NCBI GenBank assembly: GCA_965204835.1
Contig: OZ242017.1
Location: forward strand, 2,294,001-2,358,000
Direction: 5' to 3'
From: VXMT01 sp965204835
GTDB taxonomy: Bacteria; Chloroflexota; Dehalococcoidia; UBA2979
DNA: 64,000 nucleotides
Numbering within the stretch: position 1 is the stretch's first letter; every line of letters starts with the position of its first letter. Positions 23,107-32,800 of this stretch are shown one piece after another. Below the pieces are notes generated by a model, which was not told the origin of the DNA, searched no databases, and saw only the letters and a list, made by a program, of their open reading frames with translations. The position numbers and the translations under genes were made by a program.

Positions 23107-25611
23107 CTACCCCGCGACCAGGTTCATGAGGCGTCCCGGGACGTAGATCACGCGGCGGGGCTCCTTGCCGCCGAGCGCCGCAGCCACGCGTTCGCTGGCC
23201 TCGGCGAGCGCACGCACCTCGTCCTCATCGGCGTCGGGAGCGACCTGCAGGCGGTCGCGCAGCCGGCCGTTGACCTGCACGACCAGCTCGACGGTCTCGC
23301 GCGCGGTGAGCGAGGCGTCGACGTCCGGCCACGCCTGCTCGTGCACGGAGTAGGGCTGGCCCAGCCGCTCCCAGATCTCCTCGGCGACGTGCGGGCAGAT
23401 CGGGGCGAGCATGAGCGCGAAGAGGCGCAGCGCGCCGTGCCACGACTCCTCGTGCACCGCGCCCTCGTCGCGCAGCCGCGCGAGGCTGTTGGTGAGCTCC
23501 ATGAGCGCCGCGACGGCGGTGTTCATCTGGAAGCGGTCGAGGTCGGTGGTCACGCGCTCCAGCGTGCGGTGCGTCTCCTGGAGCGGCGCCAGCGCGCCCG
23601 CAGCGTCGGCCGCGGCGCTCGAGTCCACCTCGCCCGCGAGGAGCGACCACGCGCGGCGCAGCCAGCGAGCGACGCCGACGATGCCGTCCACGTCGTACGG
23701 CCCGCCCTGGTCCCAGGGGCCGAGGAAGATGAGATACGCCCGGAACGCGTCGGCGCCCCAGCGCTCCACCTGGTCGTCGGGCGGGACGACGTTGCCGCGC
23801 GACTTGGACATGCGACGCCCGTCGGGACCGAGGATCTGGCCCTGCGCGAAGTAGCGCGTGAACGGCTCGTCGTCCGGCACCAGGCCGGCGTCGCGGGCCG
23901 CCTTGTAGAAGAAGCGCGCGTACAGCAGGTGCATCGTCGCGTGCTCGCTGCCGCCGGTGTACTGGTCCACTGGCAGCCACATGTCGGCGATCTCGCGGTC
24001 AATGGCGAAGTCCGCGTCCTGCGGGTCGGCGTAGCGCATGAAGTACCACGAAGAGCACATGAACGTGTCCATCGTGTCCGTCTCGCGCCGGGCCGGCTCC
24101 GTGCACTCGGGGCACGAGGTGTGCACAAACTCCTCGGAGAGCGCGAGCGGGGACTGGCCCGTCGGCAGGAACTCGACGTCGTACGGCAGCTCGATGGGGA
24201 GCTGGTCCTCGGGCACGGGCACGATGCCGCACGCATCGCAGTAGACGATCGGGATCGGCGCGCCCCAGTAACGCTGGCGCGAAATGAGCCAGTCGCGGAG
24301 CCGGTACTGGACGGTGGGTCCGCCCCACCCGTTGGCCTCGAGGTGCGCGGTGATCGCCGCCTTGCCCTCCTCCGACGGCGTCCCGTCGAACTGGCCGGAG
24401 TTCACGAGCACGCCCGGTTCGAGGTACGCCTGCGTGAGCGGCTCGCCGTCCCAGTCCTCGGGCGCGATCACGACCGGGATGGGCAGCCCGAACAGCTCGG
24501 CGAACTCGAAGTCGCGGTCGTCGTGCGCCGGGACGCCCATGACCGCTCCCGTGCCGTACGAGGCGAGCACGTAGTCGGCGACCCAGATCGGGACGCGCTC
24601 GCCGGTGAGGTGGTTGACGCAGTAGGAGCCGGTGAAGACGCCGGTCTTGTCGCGCTCCGTCGACTGCCGCTCCAGCTCGGAGGCGCGCAGCGCGGCCTGC
24701 ACGTACGCCTCGACCTCCTCGCGCTGCTCGTCCGTCGTGAACTCCTCGACGAGCCGGTGCTCGGGGGCGAGCACCATGAAGGTCACCCCATGCAGCGTGT
24801 CGGGGCGCGTGGTGAAGACGCGGATTTCGGCCGTGCCGTCCGAGGTGGGCGTCTCGAGCGCGAACGAGGCCTCGGCGCCCTCGGAGCGGCCGATCCAGTT
24901 GCGCTGCATGAGCTTGACGTGGTCGGGCCACGCCATCTCCTCGTTCTGCAGCAGCTCGTCGGCGTACCGGGTGATGCGGAAGAACCACTGCTCCATCGTG
25001 CGCTGCTCGACGAGGTCGCCGGAGCGCTCGCAGCGGCCGTCCTCGACCTGCTCGTTGGCGAGCACGGTGTTGCACTGCGGGCACCAGTTCACGGCCGCGC
25101 CGTCGCGGTAGGCGAGGCCCTGCTCGAAGAGCTTGAGGAACCACCACTGGGTCCAGCGGTAGTACTCCGGGGCGCTCGTGTTGACCTCGCGGTCCCAGTC
25201 GAACATCGCGCCCATACGCTTCAACTGGCCGCGCATGCGCTCGATGTTGCCGTCGGTCCAGTCCTTTGGGTGGGTGCCGCGCGCGATGGCGGCGTTCTCG
25301 GCGGGCAGGCCGAAGGCGTCGAAGCCCATCGGGAACAGCACGTTCGCGCCGTTCATGCGGCGGAAGCGGGCGATGGTGTCCGAGGGCGCCATCGCGAACC
25401 AGTGGCCGATGTGCAGGTCGCCCGAGGTGTAGGGCAGCATCGTGAGGTGGTACCAGTTGTCCCGGCCCTCCATCTGGTCGGGCGTGCGGTAGAGGCCGGT
25501 CTCGGCCCAGCGCTGCTGCCACCGCGCCTCGACGGCGAGGGGGTCGTAGCGGTCGTCCGCGTCGCGTCCGTCACCGGAGGCCTGGGAGGGTGCCTGCTCC
25601 TGGGTCGTCAT
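23107..25611 (-). CDS. leuS: Leucyl-tRNA synthetase
   Basis: 834 residues, full length for bacterial LeuRS. HIGH signature DLHIGHWFAM is at residues 65-74, and the KMSKS motif appears as MSKSRGN near residue 595. The CP1 editing domain between them contains the threonine-rich TRPDTLHGVTFMVLAPEH region and GTGAVMGVPAHDDRD, including the Asp that positions the mischarged amino group. It charges tRNA-Leu and edits norvaline/isoleucine. It lies downstream of a small membrane protein gene; a promoter at 25669-25696 and a 57-nt leader precede it. No T-box-like structure was seen. Confidence 0.97.
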   Translation of the reverse strand: MTTQEQAPSQASGDGRDADDRYDPLAVEARWQQRWAETGLYRTPDQMEGRDNWYHLTMLPYTSGDLHIGHWFAMAPSDTIARFRRMNGANVLFPMGFDAFGLPAENAAIARGTHPKDWTDGNIERMRGQLKRMGAMFDWDREVNTSAPEYYRWTQWWFLKLFEQGLAYRDGAAVNWCPQCNTVLANEQVEDGRCERSGDLVEQRTMEQWFFRITRYADELLQNEEMAWPDHVKLMQRNWIGRSEGAEASFALETPTSDGTAEIRVFTTRPDTLHGVTFMVLAPEHRLVEEFTTDEQREEVEAYVQAALRASELERQSTERDKTGVFTGSYCVNHLTGERVPIWVADYVLASYGTGAVMGVPAHDDRDFEFAELFGLPIPVVIAPEDWDGEPLTQAYLEPGVLVNSGQFDGTPSEEGKAAITAHLEANGWGGPTVQYRLRDWLISRQRYWGAPIPIVYCDACGIVPVPEDQLPIELPYDVEFLPTGQSPLALSEEFVHTSCPECTEPARRETDTMDTFMCSSWYFMRYADPQDADFAIDREIADMWLPVDQYTGGSEHATMHLLYARFFYKAARDAGLVPDDEPFTRYFAQGQILGPDGRRMSKSRGNVVPPDDQVERWGADAFRAYLIFLGPWDQGGPYDVDGIVGVARWLRRAWSLLAGEVDSSAAADAAGALAPLQETHRTLERVTTDLDRFQMNTAVAALMELTNSLARLRDEGAVHEESWHGALRLFALMLAPICPHVAEEIWERLGQPYSVHEQAWPDVDASLTARETVELVVQVNGRLRDRLQVAPDADEDEVRALAEASERVAAALGGKEPRRVIYVPGRLMNLVAG

Positions 25612-25668
25612 GGGTGCTGCCTGGTTCCCGTCACACGCCGGCCCGCCCCGGCGGCGCGTCTCTGCTCG

Positions 25669-25696
25669 ATCGTACGAACGCTCGCACGACCGTCAA
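25669..25696 (-). promoter_or_regulatory. Candidate promoter of leuS
   Basis: On the minus strand TTGACG (25696-25691), 16-bp spacer, TACGAT (25674-25669). The first transcribed base would fall about 50 nt before the leuS ATG. It lies in the 129-bp gap after the small membrane protein gene. Confidence 0.5.
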
Positions 25697-25740
25697 CCGC
25701 GCCCCGCCCGGCAGGCGCGCGAGGGCGCACTCCTCGCGCG

Positions 25741-25920
25741 CTACAGCGCCACGAGGATCAGCACCACCAGCAACGGCACGCCCGCCGAGACGAGCAGGAG
25801 CAGCCGTCGCGCGTGGGCCAGCCGCGCACGCGGCTCGCGCGCGGCGAGCGCGACCCGCATCTGCCACAGCGTGAGCAGCACGTACACGACGAAGAGCGCG
25901 ATCAGGACCTGTATGACCAT
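25741..25920 (-). CDS. Small two-span membrane protein, unknown function
   Basis: 59 residues. The first helix is MVIQVLIALFVVYVLLTLWQ, the loop is basic (ARLAHARRL), and the second helix is LLLVSAGVPLLVVLILVAL, ending at the stop. It is a helical hairpin with a positively charged cytosolic loop. It starts 12 nt after the stop of the sugar dehydrogenase gene and lies upstream of leuS, on the same strand as both. Hydrophobicity, spacing and codon use suggest a genuine gene although it is very short. No family recognised. Confidence 0.5.
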   Translation of the reverse strand: MVIQVLIALFVVYVLLTLWQMRVALAAREPRARLAHARRLLLLVSAGVPLLVVLILVAL

Positions 25921-25932
25921 GCAGCCGCCATG

Positions 25933-27252
25933 CTACGGCACGATCCGCAGCACTGCCCCGTCGAACGTCAGCAGGTACACCTCGCCGTCCACGTCGGTGC
26001 CGAACGACGAGACGCGACCGGGAGCCACGGCCACCTCGACGACCTCGCCGCCGTCGAGGGGCAGCACCCACAGCCGCCCGCTGCAGAAGTCGCTGAACAG
26101 GTAGTGCCCGGCGAGTTCCGGCACGGCCTCGCCCCGGTACACGACGCCGCCGGTCACAGAGCAGCCGAGGTTGTGCGCGTACTCCGCCACGGGCAGCAGC
26201 GTCCCCTCGCGGTCGCACTCCTGCTCGGGCTCGAAGCAGCGCGTGCCCTCCAGCCGGTTCCACCCGTAGTTGCCGCCTCGCTCGATGCGGTCGACCTCCT
26301 CGATCTCGCGCTGGCCGACGTCGGCGGCCCACAGCGCGCCGGTCTCCGGGTCGAAGGCCATGCGCCACGGGTTGCGCAGCCCGTACGCCCAGGTCTCCGC
26401 CCGGGCGCCCTCGACGCCCACGAACGGGTTGTCGGCCGGGATCGCGTACGGCGTGGCGGCCGAGGCGTCACGGACGTCGATGCGGATGATGCTGCCGAGC
26501 AGCGTCGCGAGGTTCTGCCCGTGGCCGCGCGGATCGCCGCCTGAGCCGCCGTCGCCGAAGCCGAGGTAGAGCATCCCGTCGGGTCCGAAGCGGATCGCGC
26601 CGCCGTTGTGGTTCGAGTACGGCTGGCCCACCTCGAGGATCGCGAGTTCGGAGCCCGCCTCCACGCGCAGCGGATCGTCGAGGTCGACGGTGAAGCGCGA
26701 CAGCCGCGTCCTGGCGGGCGAGCCGCGCACCGAGTAGTAGACCCACAGGTGGCCCGTCTCCTCGAACCGCGGGTCGAGCGCGACGCTGAGCAGCCCCTCC
26801 TCGTTGCCGAACCTGCTGACCTGCTTGCTGATGTCGAGCAGCTCGACGGCCTCGTCGCCGTCGGGGTGCAGCACGAGGACGTACCCGTCCTGCTCGGCCA
26901 CGAACATCCCCGGCCCGGAACCGGGCTCCGGCCCCACCGGGTAGGCGCCGATCTCGACCGGCCGCTCGAACTCCCGCCCGCCGAACACCTCGGCGAAGCG
27001 CACCGTGAGCGGCGCAACGGTCGGCAGAGGCGTGGCGGTGGCCGGAGTGGGCGTGACCGTGGGCGTGGCGGCCGAGGCTGCGGCGGTCGCCAGCGGCGTG
27101 ACGGTCGCGATGGGCGGCGAGGTCGCCGTCGCAGTAGGTACGCGGACCGGGGCGCCCGGCTCGTCGCCCTCCGTACACGCGCTCGCCGCGAGCACGACCG
27201 CGCCGAGCAGCGCCAGCGCGAGGAGCGTGCGGACGCGTCGGAGGTGGGTCAT
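25933..27252 (-). CDS. PQQ-type aldose/sorbosone dehydrogenase-like lipoprotein
   Basis: 439 residues. A lipoprotein signal (LAASAC, Cys about 26) is followed by a Thr/Pro/Ala linker, then a six-bladed beta-propeller of the glucose/sorbosone dehydrogenase family. Landmarks are YSNHNGGAIRFGPDG (catalytic His region), GFGDGGSGGDPRGHGQN, ETWAYGLRNPWRMAFD and GGNYGWNRLEG. Such enzymes oxidise sugars in the periplasm or on the cell surface with PQQ and calcium. PQQ biosynthesis genes are not in the window, so cofactor supply is unverified. ATG 27252 is chosen because the signal peptide begins there. Confidence 0.88.
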   Translation of the reverse strand: MTHLRRVRTLLALALLGAVVLAASACTEGDEPGAPVRVPTATATSPPIATVTPLATAAASAATPTVTPTPATATPLPTVAPLTVRFAEVFGGREFERPVEIGAYPVGPEPGSGPGMFVAEQDGYVLVLHPDGDEAVELLDISKQVSRFGNEEGLLSVALDPRFEETGHLWVYYSVRGSPARTRLSRFTVDLDDPLRVEAGSELAILEVGQPYSNHNGGAIRFGPDGMLYLGFGDGGSGGDPRGHGQNLATLLGSIIRIDVRDASAATPYAIPADNPFVGVEGARAETWAYGLRNPWRMAFDPETGALWAADVGQREIEEVDRIERGGNYGWNRLEGTRCFEPEQECDREGTLLPVAEYAHNLGCSVTGGVVYRGEAVPELAGHYLFSDFCSGRLWVLPLDGGEVVEVAVAPGRVSSFGTDVDGEVYLLTFDGAVLRIVP

Positions 27253-27323
27253 GCGGCGATCCCGATGGCTCGGTGGGGCGGCAGCGCGGCGAGGGTAGCA
27301 CCCGCGCGGGCCGGCGAGCGCCG

Positions 27324-29516
27324 TTACTCCTCGACGGGCTCGACGCGCAGGTCGGGCAGCCACTCCAGCCACGACGGCAGGTACCAGTTGCGCCCGCCCA
27401 GCAGCTCCATGCTCGCCGGCACGAGCACGGACCGCACGAGTGTCGCGTCGAGGAGCACCGCGACGGCGAGGCCGAAGCCCACCTGCTGGTTGATGATCGT
27501 CTGGCCCGACGCGAACGCGCCGAAGACAGCGACCATGATCAGCGCGGCGCCGGTGATCATCCCCGCCGTCTCGCGCAGCCCGTACGTGACCGCCTCGGCG
27601 TTGTCGCCGGTCTGGTCGAAGCGCTCGCGCACGCGGCTGAGCAGGAACACGTGGTAGTCCATCGAGAGCCCGAACAGCACGGTGAACAGGAAGAGCGGGA
27701 TCCACACGTCGATCACGTCGGCGTGCTGGAACCCGAACAGGTCCGTGGCGACGCCCTTCTGGAACACCAGCACGAGGATCCCGTAGGCCGCGCCCACCGA
27801 GAGCAGGTTCATGAACACCGCCTTGAGCGGGATCACGATCGAGCGGAACACCAGCATCAGCACGATGAAGCTGAAGCCGAGCACGAACGCGAACACGATG
27901 GGCGTGTAGCGGTCGGTGATCGAGAACACGTCGCTCGCGATGGAGCTGATGCCGCCGACCGTGACCGTCGCGGGCGCGCCCTCGAACGCCGCGGGCACGA
28001 GCTCGTCGCGGATCGTGTTCACCGCCGCCACGGTGTCGGGGCTGTTCGGCTCACCAGGCAGGATCACCCGCATCAGCGAGAGGTCGCCCGCCGGGTTCGT
28101 CTCGACGAGCGGCGCCGCGGGCGAGATCGAGGCGACCGACGCGACGAAGCGCTCGACCGCGGCCTGCAGCTGCGGGTCCGCCGGGTCGCCGTCGATGACG
28201 ACGTCGACGGGATTCGCCACGCCGAAGGAGAGCGTCGGGTTGGCCTCCAGCACCTCGAACGCCGCACGCGTGCGCGCGCCCTCGGGCAGCTTGTCGACGC
28301 CGTTGAGGCCGGTCTGGATGTCGAAGTAGAAGAGCGTCGCGACCACCATCGGGATCCCGACGGCGAGCAGGCCGATCACCGGGAAGCGCGTGACGAGCGC
28401 CGTCGAGACGTCCCAGAACCCACCGCCCGAGTGATCCTCGGAGCCGGCGCTCTCGGCGCGGCCCCTGCCGAAGAACGGGATCGACAGCCGGTTCACGTTC
28501 GGCCCGAGGAGCATGAGCACGGCGGGCAGCAGCGTCAGCGTGGCCGCCAGTTCGACGATCACCACCAGCACCGCGCCCAGCCCGAGCGAGCGGAAGAACG
28601 ACATCGGCACGATGAACAGCCCGAGCAGCGCGATCACCACCGTCACGCCGCTGAACAGCACCGTGCGGCCCGCCGTCGCGCCCGTGCGCTCGACGGCGTC
28701 GGCGACCGGGAGGCCTCGGCCCATCTCGTCGCGGAAGCGCGAGATCATGATCAGTGAGTAGTCGATGCCGACCGCGAGGCCGATCATCGTGATCATCAGC
28801 GTGACGAAGAAGACCAGCTCGTAGACCTGCCCGATCAGCGCGGCGAGCCCGAGCGCGATCACGATCGCCACGATCGCCAGCCCGATCGGCACCAGCGCCG
28901 CCACCACCGCGCCGAAGAGCACGAGCAGGATGATCAGGGCCACGGGGATCCCGAACCGCTCGCCCTGCTCCAGGTCCTGCACGGCGTACTCGTTGGACTC
29001 GAACGAGCTGCTGGCCTGGCCCACGATGAGCACGTGGAACCCGTCGTCGGAGGTCACCTCGTCGATGGCGTGGAAGATCTCCTCGGCGTTGCGCGCGGCC
29101 TCCTCGAGCGTGCCGGTCAGCAGGAACGGCATGATCGTCGTCCTGCGGTCCTCGGAGACGAGCCGCGGGTCGGGCAGCAGGAAGTAGTGGAAGCCCTGCG
29201 TGATCACGTCGTCGCCGAGGCCCGTGATGGCCTCGAAGACCTCGGTGGTCTTCTCGCGGAAGGCCGGGTCGTCCACGGTCAGCGTGTCCGACTGGATCAC
29301 GACGATTTCGCGCGGCTGCTGCGTGGACGGGAAGCGCTCCTCCAGCAGCAGCCGGGTGTCCTCGGACTCGAAGCCGCTGGAGAGCCGCAGCTCGGTCGTC
29401 GTGGCGCTGTCCAGGAGCTGCCCGGTGACGACGAGGGCGACGACGACGGCGATGACCCACAGGCCGACGGTGACCCAGGGCCTGCGCGCGCTGATCCGGG
29501 CGAGTGCGTCGGTCAA
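27324..29516 (-). CDS. MMPL/RND-family transporter
   Basis: 730 residues with a first transmembrane helix (WVTVGLWVIAVVVALVV), a large extracytoplasmic loop, a block of five to six helices (including IPVALIILLVLFGAVVAALVP), a second loop and a second helix block. This is the duplicated MMPL topology of about 12 spans. The Asp-Tyr proton-relay motif appears as GLAVGIDYSLIMISR in repeat 1 and GLSMDYHVFLLSRVRE in repeat 2. These transporters export lipids, glycolipids or drugs using proton motive force. Cassette 2 begins only 45 bp upstream of its start codon. Confidence 0.93.
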   Translation of the reverse strand: MTDALARISARRPWVTVGLWVIAVVVALVVTGQLLDSATTTELRLSSGFESEDTRLLLEERFPSTQQPREIVVIQSDTLTVDDPAFREKTTEVFEAITGLGDDVITQGFHYFLLPDPRLVSEDRRTTIMPFLLTGTLEEAARNAEEIFHAIDEVTSDDGFHVLIVGQASSSFESNEYAVQDLEQGERFGIPVALIILLVLFGAVVAALVPIGLAIVAIVIALGLAALIGQVYELVFFVTLMITMIGLAVGIDYSLIMISRFRDEMGRGLPVADAVERTGATAGRTVLFSGVTVVIALLGLFIVPMSFFRSLGLGAVLVVIVELAATLTLLPAVLMLLGPNVNRLSIPFFGRGRAESAGSEDHSGGGFWDVSTALVTRFPVIGLLAVGIPMVVATLFYFDIQTGLNGVDKLPEGARTRAAFEVLEANPTLSFGVANPVDVVIDGDPADPQLQAAVERFVASVASISPAAPLVETNPAGDLSLMRVILPGEPNSPDTVAAVNTIRDELVPAAFEGAPATVTVGGISSIASDVFSITDRYTPIVFAFVLGFSFIVLMLVFRSIVIPLKAVFMNLLSVGAAYGILVLVFQKGVATDLFGFQHADVIDVWIPLFLFTVLFGLSMDYHVFLLSRVRERFDQTGDNAEAVTYGLRETAGMITGAALIMVAVFGAFASGQTIINQQVGFGLAVAVLLDATLVRSVLVPASMELLGGRNWYLPSWLEWLPDLRVEPVEE

Positions 29517-29560
29517 GGGTGACGCTCCATCCAGACGGGCAAGGGGGCGTCGATGGTTCG

Positions 29561-29606
29561 TGGTGGACCTGACTGGACGGTAGGCGGTGCCACCTCAGAG
29601 GTGTCA
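29561..29606 (+). repeat. Left end of cassette 2
   Basis: Core TGGTGGACCTGACT followed by GGACGGTAGGCGGTGCCACC and CTCAGAGGTGTCA. It aligns to the left end at 33200-33250 with a short deletion, including CCAC, GAGGT and TCA/GCA positions. Confidence 0.55.
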
Positions 29607-29847
29607 TTCACCCCGCGGCCCGCTTGCCGGTTGGTGAGTCGGCCGATTACGTGCAGGATACGCCGCTCTTGAGTCTGGTGCCTATGCCATGAAAGCGCTC
29701 GCGGGATCATCGTGGACGAATCGGTCGCCGCCTCGGGTCACCCAGCGCGTCGATCGCGAGGCACTCGCCTTCCTCGACTTCGAACTCCTGCAACTCGGTG
29801 AACGCCCCCTGGAGTGGTTAGGAACATCAGGATAATCCGGCCACGGG

Positions 29848-29856
29848 TGGTAAGAT
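29848..29856 (+). promoter_or_regulatory. Extended -10 promoter element for the metallopeptidase gene
   Basis: TGGTAAGAT, a TGn extension plus TAAGAT (29851-29856), lies 6 bp before the ATG at 29863, so the transcript would be leaderless. No clear -35 box is present, as is usual for extended -10 promoters. The ArsR gene of cassette 1 has a similarly short distance. Confidence 0.4.
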
Positions 29857-29862
29857 GCGGCG

Positions 29863-32800
29863 ATGTTGCTTTCATGGCCGAGCAAGATGTTGCTCGCGGC
29901 GTTCCTGCTGGTCGCGGGCGGGATGGCGCTCGGGTGGTCGTCGGGACCGGACGGAGCCTCCGCGCAGTCAAGCAGCCACGAGGTGCAGGCCACCGTGACG
30001 GACGAAAGCGGAAGGCTCGTCGACGGCCTCTTGGTGGGAGCGCGTGTCTACGGAGACGGTCCGGGCGTCTACCAGGCAAGACACACGGCGACTGGCTCGG
30101 CCCGCTTCCAGTTGGTGGAGGGGGTATACCGCCTCCACATGTACACCGGCGAGTTCAGCAAGTGCACGGTATCCGGGATCGCCAACCCCGAAGGGCGCCC
30201 AGACGCCGTGTTCACAGCGGAGCCGGGAGCCTCGTCGCGCATCGAGATCGTGGTGTCGAGTGGCAATCCGCCGGCGAGCCCTGCGTGGGTCGGGTGCCGG
30301 TTCGACGTGCCGTTCCACCACATACGGGGAACCGTGTCGGGTCCGGGTGGGGAGCCGCTGGAGGGAATCGCCATTCGGGCGTTCGGGGAGTTCGGGGGGC
30401 ATAGCTGGGGGCCGTGGGGTGGCTTGCCGACGAACACCGAAGGACGCTTCCAGATAGAGGTCCCGGAAGGCACGTTTGTTCTCCATCTCTCGCTGGTGTC
30501 CGCGGGCAGCGCGGAGTGTGTCCTCGGCTACTTCGGGAGCGATGGCAGACGTACGCCGTTGCAGGGAATAGCGCGGCTCGTGGTAGCCGACGAGGACGTC
30601 GAGGGGCTCGCCATTACCATGGCGGGTGTCCCGTCTGAACTCTGCCATTGGGTCGAGGGAATCGTGGTCAATGCCGAAGGCGAGCCAGTCGCCGGGCGCA
30701 AGGTCACCTTCGGAGATTGGGAGCCCCGAAACCAACCGACGGACGCGGCAGGCGCATTCCGCATCCACCTCCGAGAGGGAAGCTACCTCGTGCAGGCCCA
30801 GGCCGATGTCGGCGGCGAGTGCACCGTCGAGGGCTACGAGGCTGCAGCCCCGTGGAAGCCAGCACGCATCGACGTGGGCGGCGGGGGCATCGACGGTCTG
30901 CGCATCGCGCTCTCCGGCGGCGACGGAACTACACCCCGCTTGGTGTCCATCCCCTGCGTATTCCCCGCGGCGATGGCCACGACAACGCTGCGACCCGGGT
31001 GGAACCTGGCGGGGTGGACGGCGGAGGAGACCGACGTGGGCGCGCTCTTCGAGGCGATTCCCGCGCTCGACACCGTGCACGCCTGGGACGCCGGGACGCG
31101 GTCGTTCGCGCGGGCGGCGCGCGACGATCCCGAGGACGCGGGCGGCGATCCCGAGGGCGAGGGCGGCGATCCCGAGGGCGCGGGCCACCTGACCACGATC
31201 GCGCCGGGGATGGGGCTGCGGCTCCACCTCGGCGGGGAGGAGCCGGTCACGTGGACGCGGCCCGTCGCGTCGGCAGGCGGATTCGTCTCCCTGCAGCCCG
31301 GATGGAACCTCGTCGCCTGGGCGGGCCGCGACGGGGCCACGCCGGAGGACGCATTCGCGTTCCTGCGCGAGGACTTGCTGGCGGCGGCGGCGTGGGACGC
31401 GACCACGGGCAAGTTCCGGCTCCACTACCCGGGCGCGCCGCCCATAGTCAACACGCTCCGGCGCCTGGAGCGAGGCGAGGCGCTCTGGCTCAAGGTGGGC
31501 GTCGCGCGGCGCTGGCTCCAGCCCGGCGCGACGGGGGCGGCGGTCGAGTTCGTTGGCGAGGTGCATCCCGATACGCGGGCTGCCATCGTCCCGAGGCTGG
31601 ACGACGTGCTGTCGTACTTCGGCGAACGAACCGGCACCTTCGTTCCCGCCCTCACCGTCTCGGTGGGCGACCATCCCGGGGTCTGCGCCGACTACGGCTC
31701 AAGGTTCCGGACGATTCGCCTGTCGGAGGACTGTCTCGTTGCGATCGCCCACGAATACGCGCACGCCATCCAGTTCACGGTCGGCGCCGGCGCCAGCCCA
31801 GCGTGGCTGATCGAAGGTGCGGCGGAACGGTGGTCGGCCCAGTACTACGACGATGTCGGCGGCGCCACCTACGAGGCCCACGTGCGCGATGTCGCGATCC
31901 CCAGCGCCCGGTTCATCCAGCGCCCCCTCGAAGAGTTGGAGTCACTCGCCACCTTCAAAGCGTACGGCGGCGGAGCCTACGGCCTCGTTCATCTGGCGGT
32001 CGACTGGCTTGCCTCCCACGCCGATGGCGACGAGGCGCTGCTCGGCTACTTCGACGCGCGCAGCCATGAGGAGGACTGGCAGGTCACGTTCGAGCGCGTG
32101 TTCGGCATGGGTGTGGATGACTACTATGCGTCGTTCGGAGCGCACCGAGCCGAGCTGGCGCTCCCGCATCCACTACTTGAGGGCGCCGTCCGGAACCCCG
32201 ATGGCACTCCCGTGGTGGGCGCCACCGTCCACGCACGCCGTGTCCTCAACGAGAATGTCCGAACCGTGACGACTCGCGGCGATGGAACGTTTGCGCTCGT
32301 GCTCCAGAGTGGTGCGTACGACATCTGGCTCACCGTGGACGGGTGCATCCTTCCCTGGTCCAGCAATGGCCTCCCGGTGAACGCCGTGACCGCACACAGA
32401 TCCCGGCTGGAGCTGGACGAAGGGGTGATCGCAGAACTGGTCATCACTCCCTCCGCCACGCCGGCTGACACCTGCCAGTGGGGGTGGATTCGAGGCACCG
32501 TCACCGACCTCGCTGGCAACCCGCGTGGTGGAGTCATGGTCTACGCGAACACCTGGGTGGACGGCGATGAGGTCGACACCTCCACCACGCCTGACTGGAC
32601 TGCCGACGATGGCGCGTTTGCGCTTCGAGTCATCGAGGGGCGCTACAGGCTCAAGGTGAGAGTCGGCGTTCCGCATGGCTACTACGAACGGCATCGAGGG
32701 CTCACATTCCACCCGGGAGATGCGACGCCGATTGCTGTTGGAGCGACCGACGCCAGTGAAGTTGCCGTTCAGTTCGGGGTAGTCAGAGCGGTAATGCTTG

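Larger units (their letters stand above)
29517..29862. other. Gene-free stretch: MMPL upstream region and leader of cassette 2
   Basis: No gene supported. It contains the left end of cassette 2 (29561-29606, core TGGTGGACCTGA) and about 250 bp of leader before the metallopeptidase gene. A minus-strand open stretch around 29700-29815 has no start or ribosome site. Confidence 0.6.

Noticed and set aside
25612..25740. T-box or other amino-acid riboswitch before leuS
   Set aside because: The leader is only about 50 nt after the likely start site and shows no specifier loop or T-box sequence.
23341..26544. 1067-codon open frame on the plus strand
   Set aside because: It runs antisense to leuS and the sugar dehydrogenase gene, which have clear family motifs. 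Its translation is Arg/Glu/His-rich with no domain. Long antisense frames are expected at this GC content.
29700..29815. Decayed gene (GAF-like fragment) on the minus strand in the cassette 2 leader
   Set aside because: Only a short stretch without a start codon, ribosome site or convincing motif.
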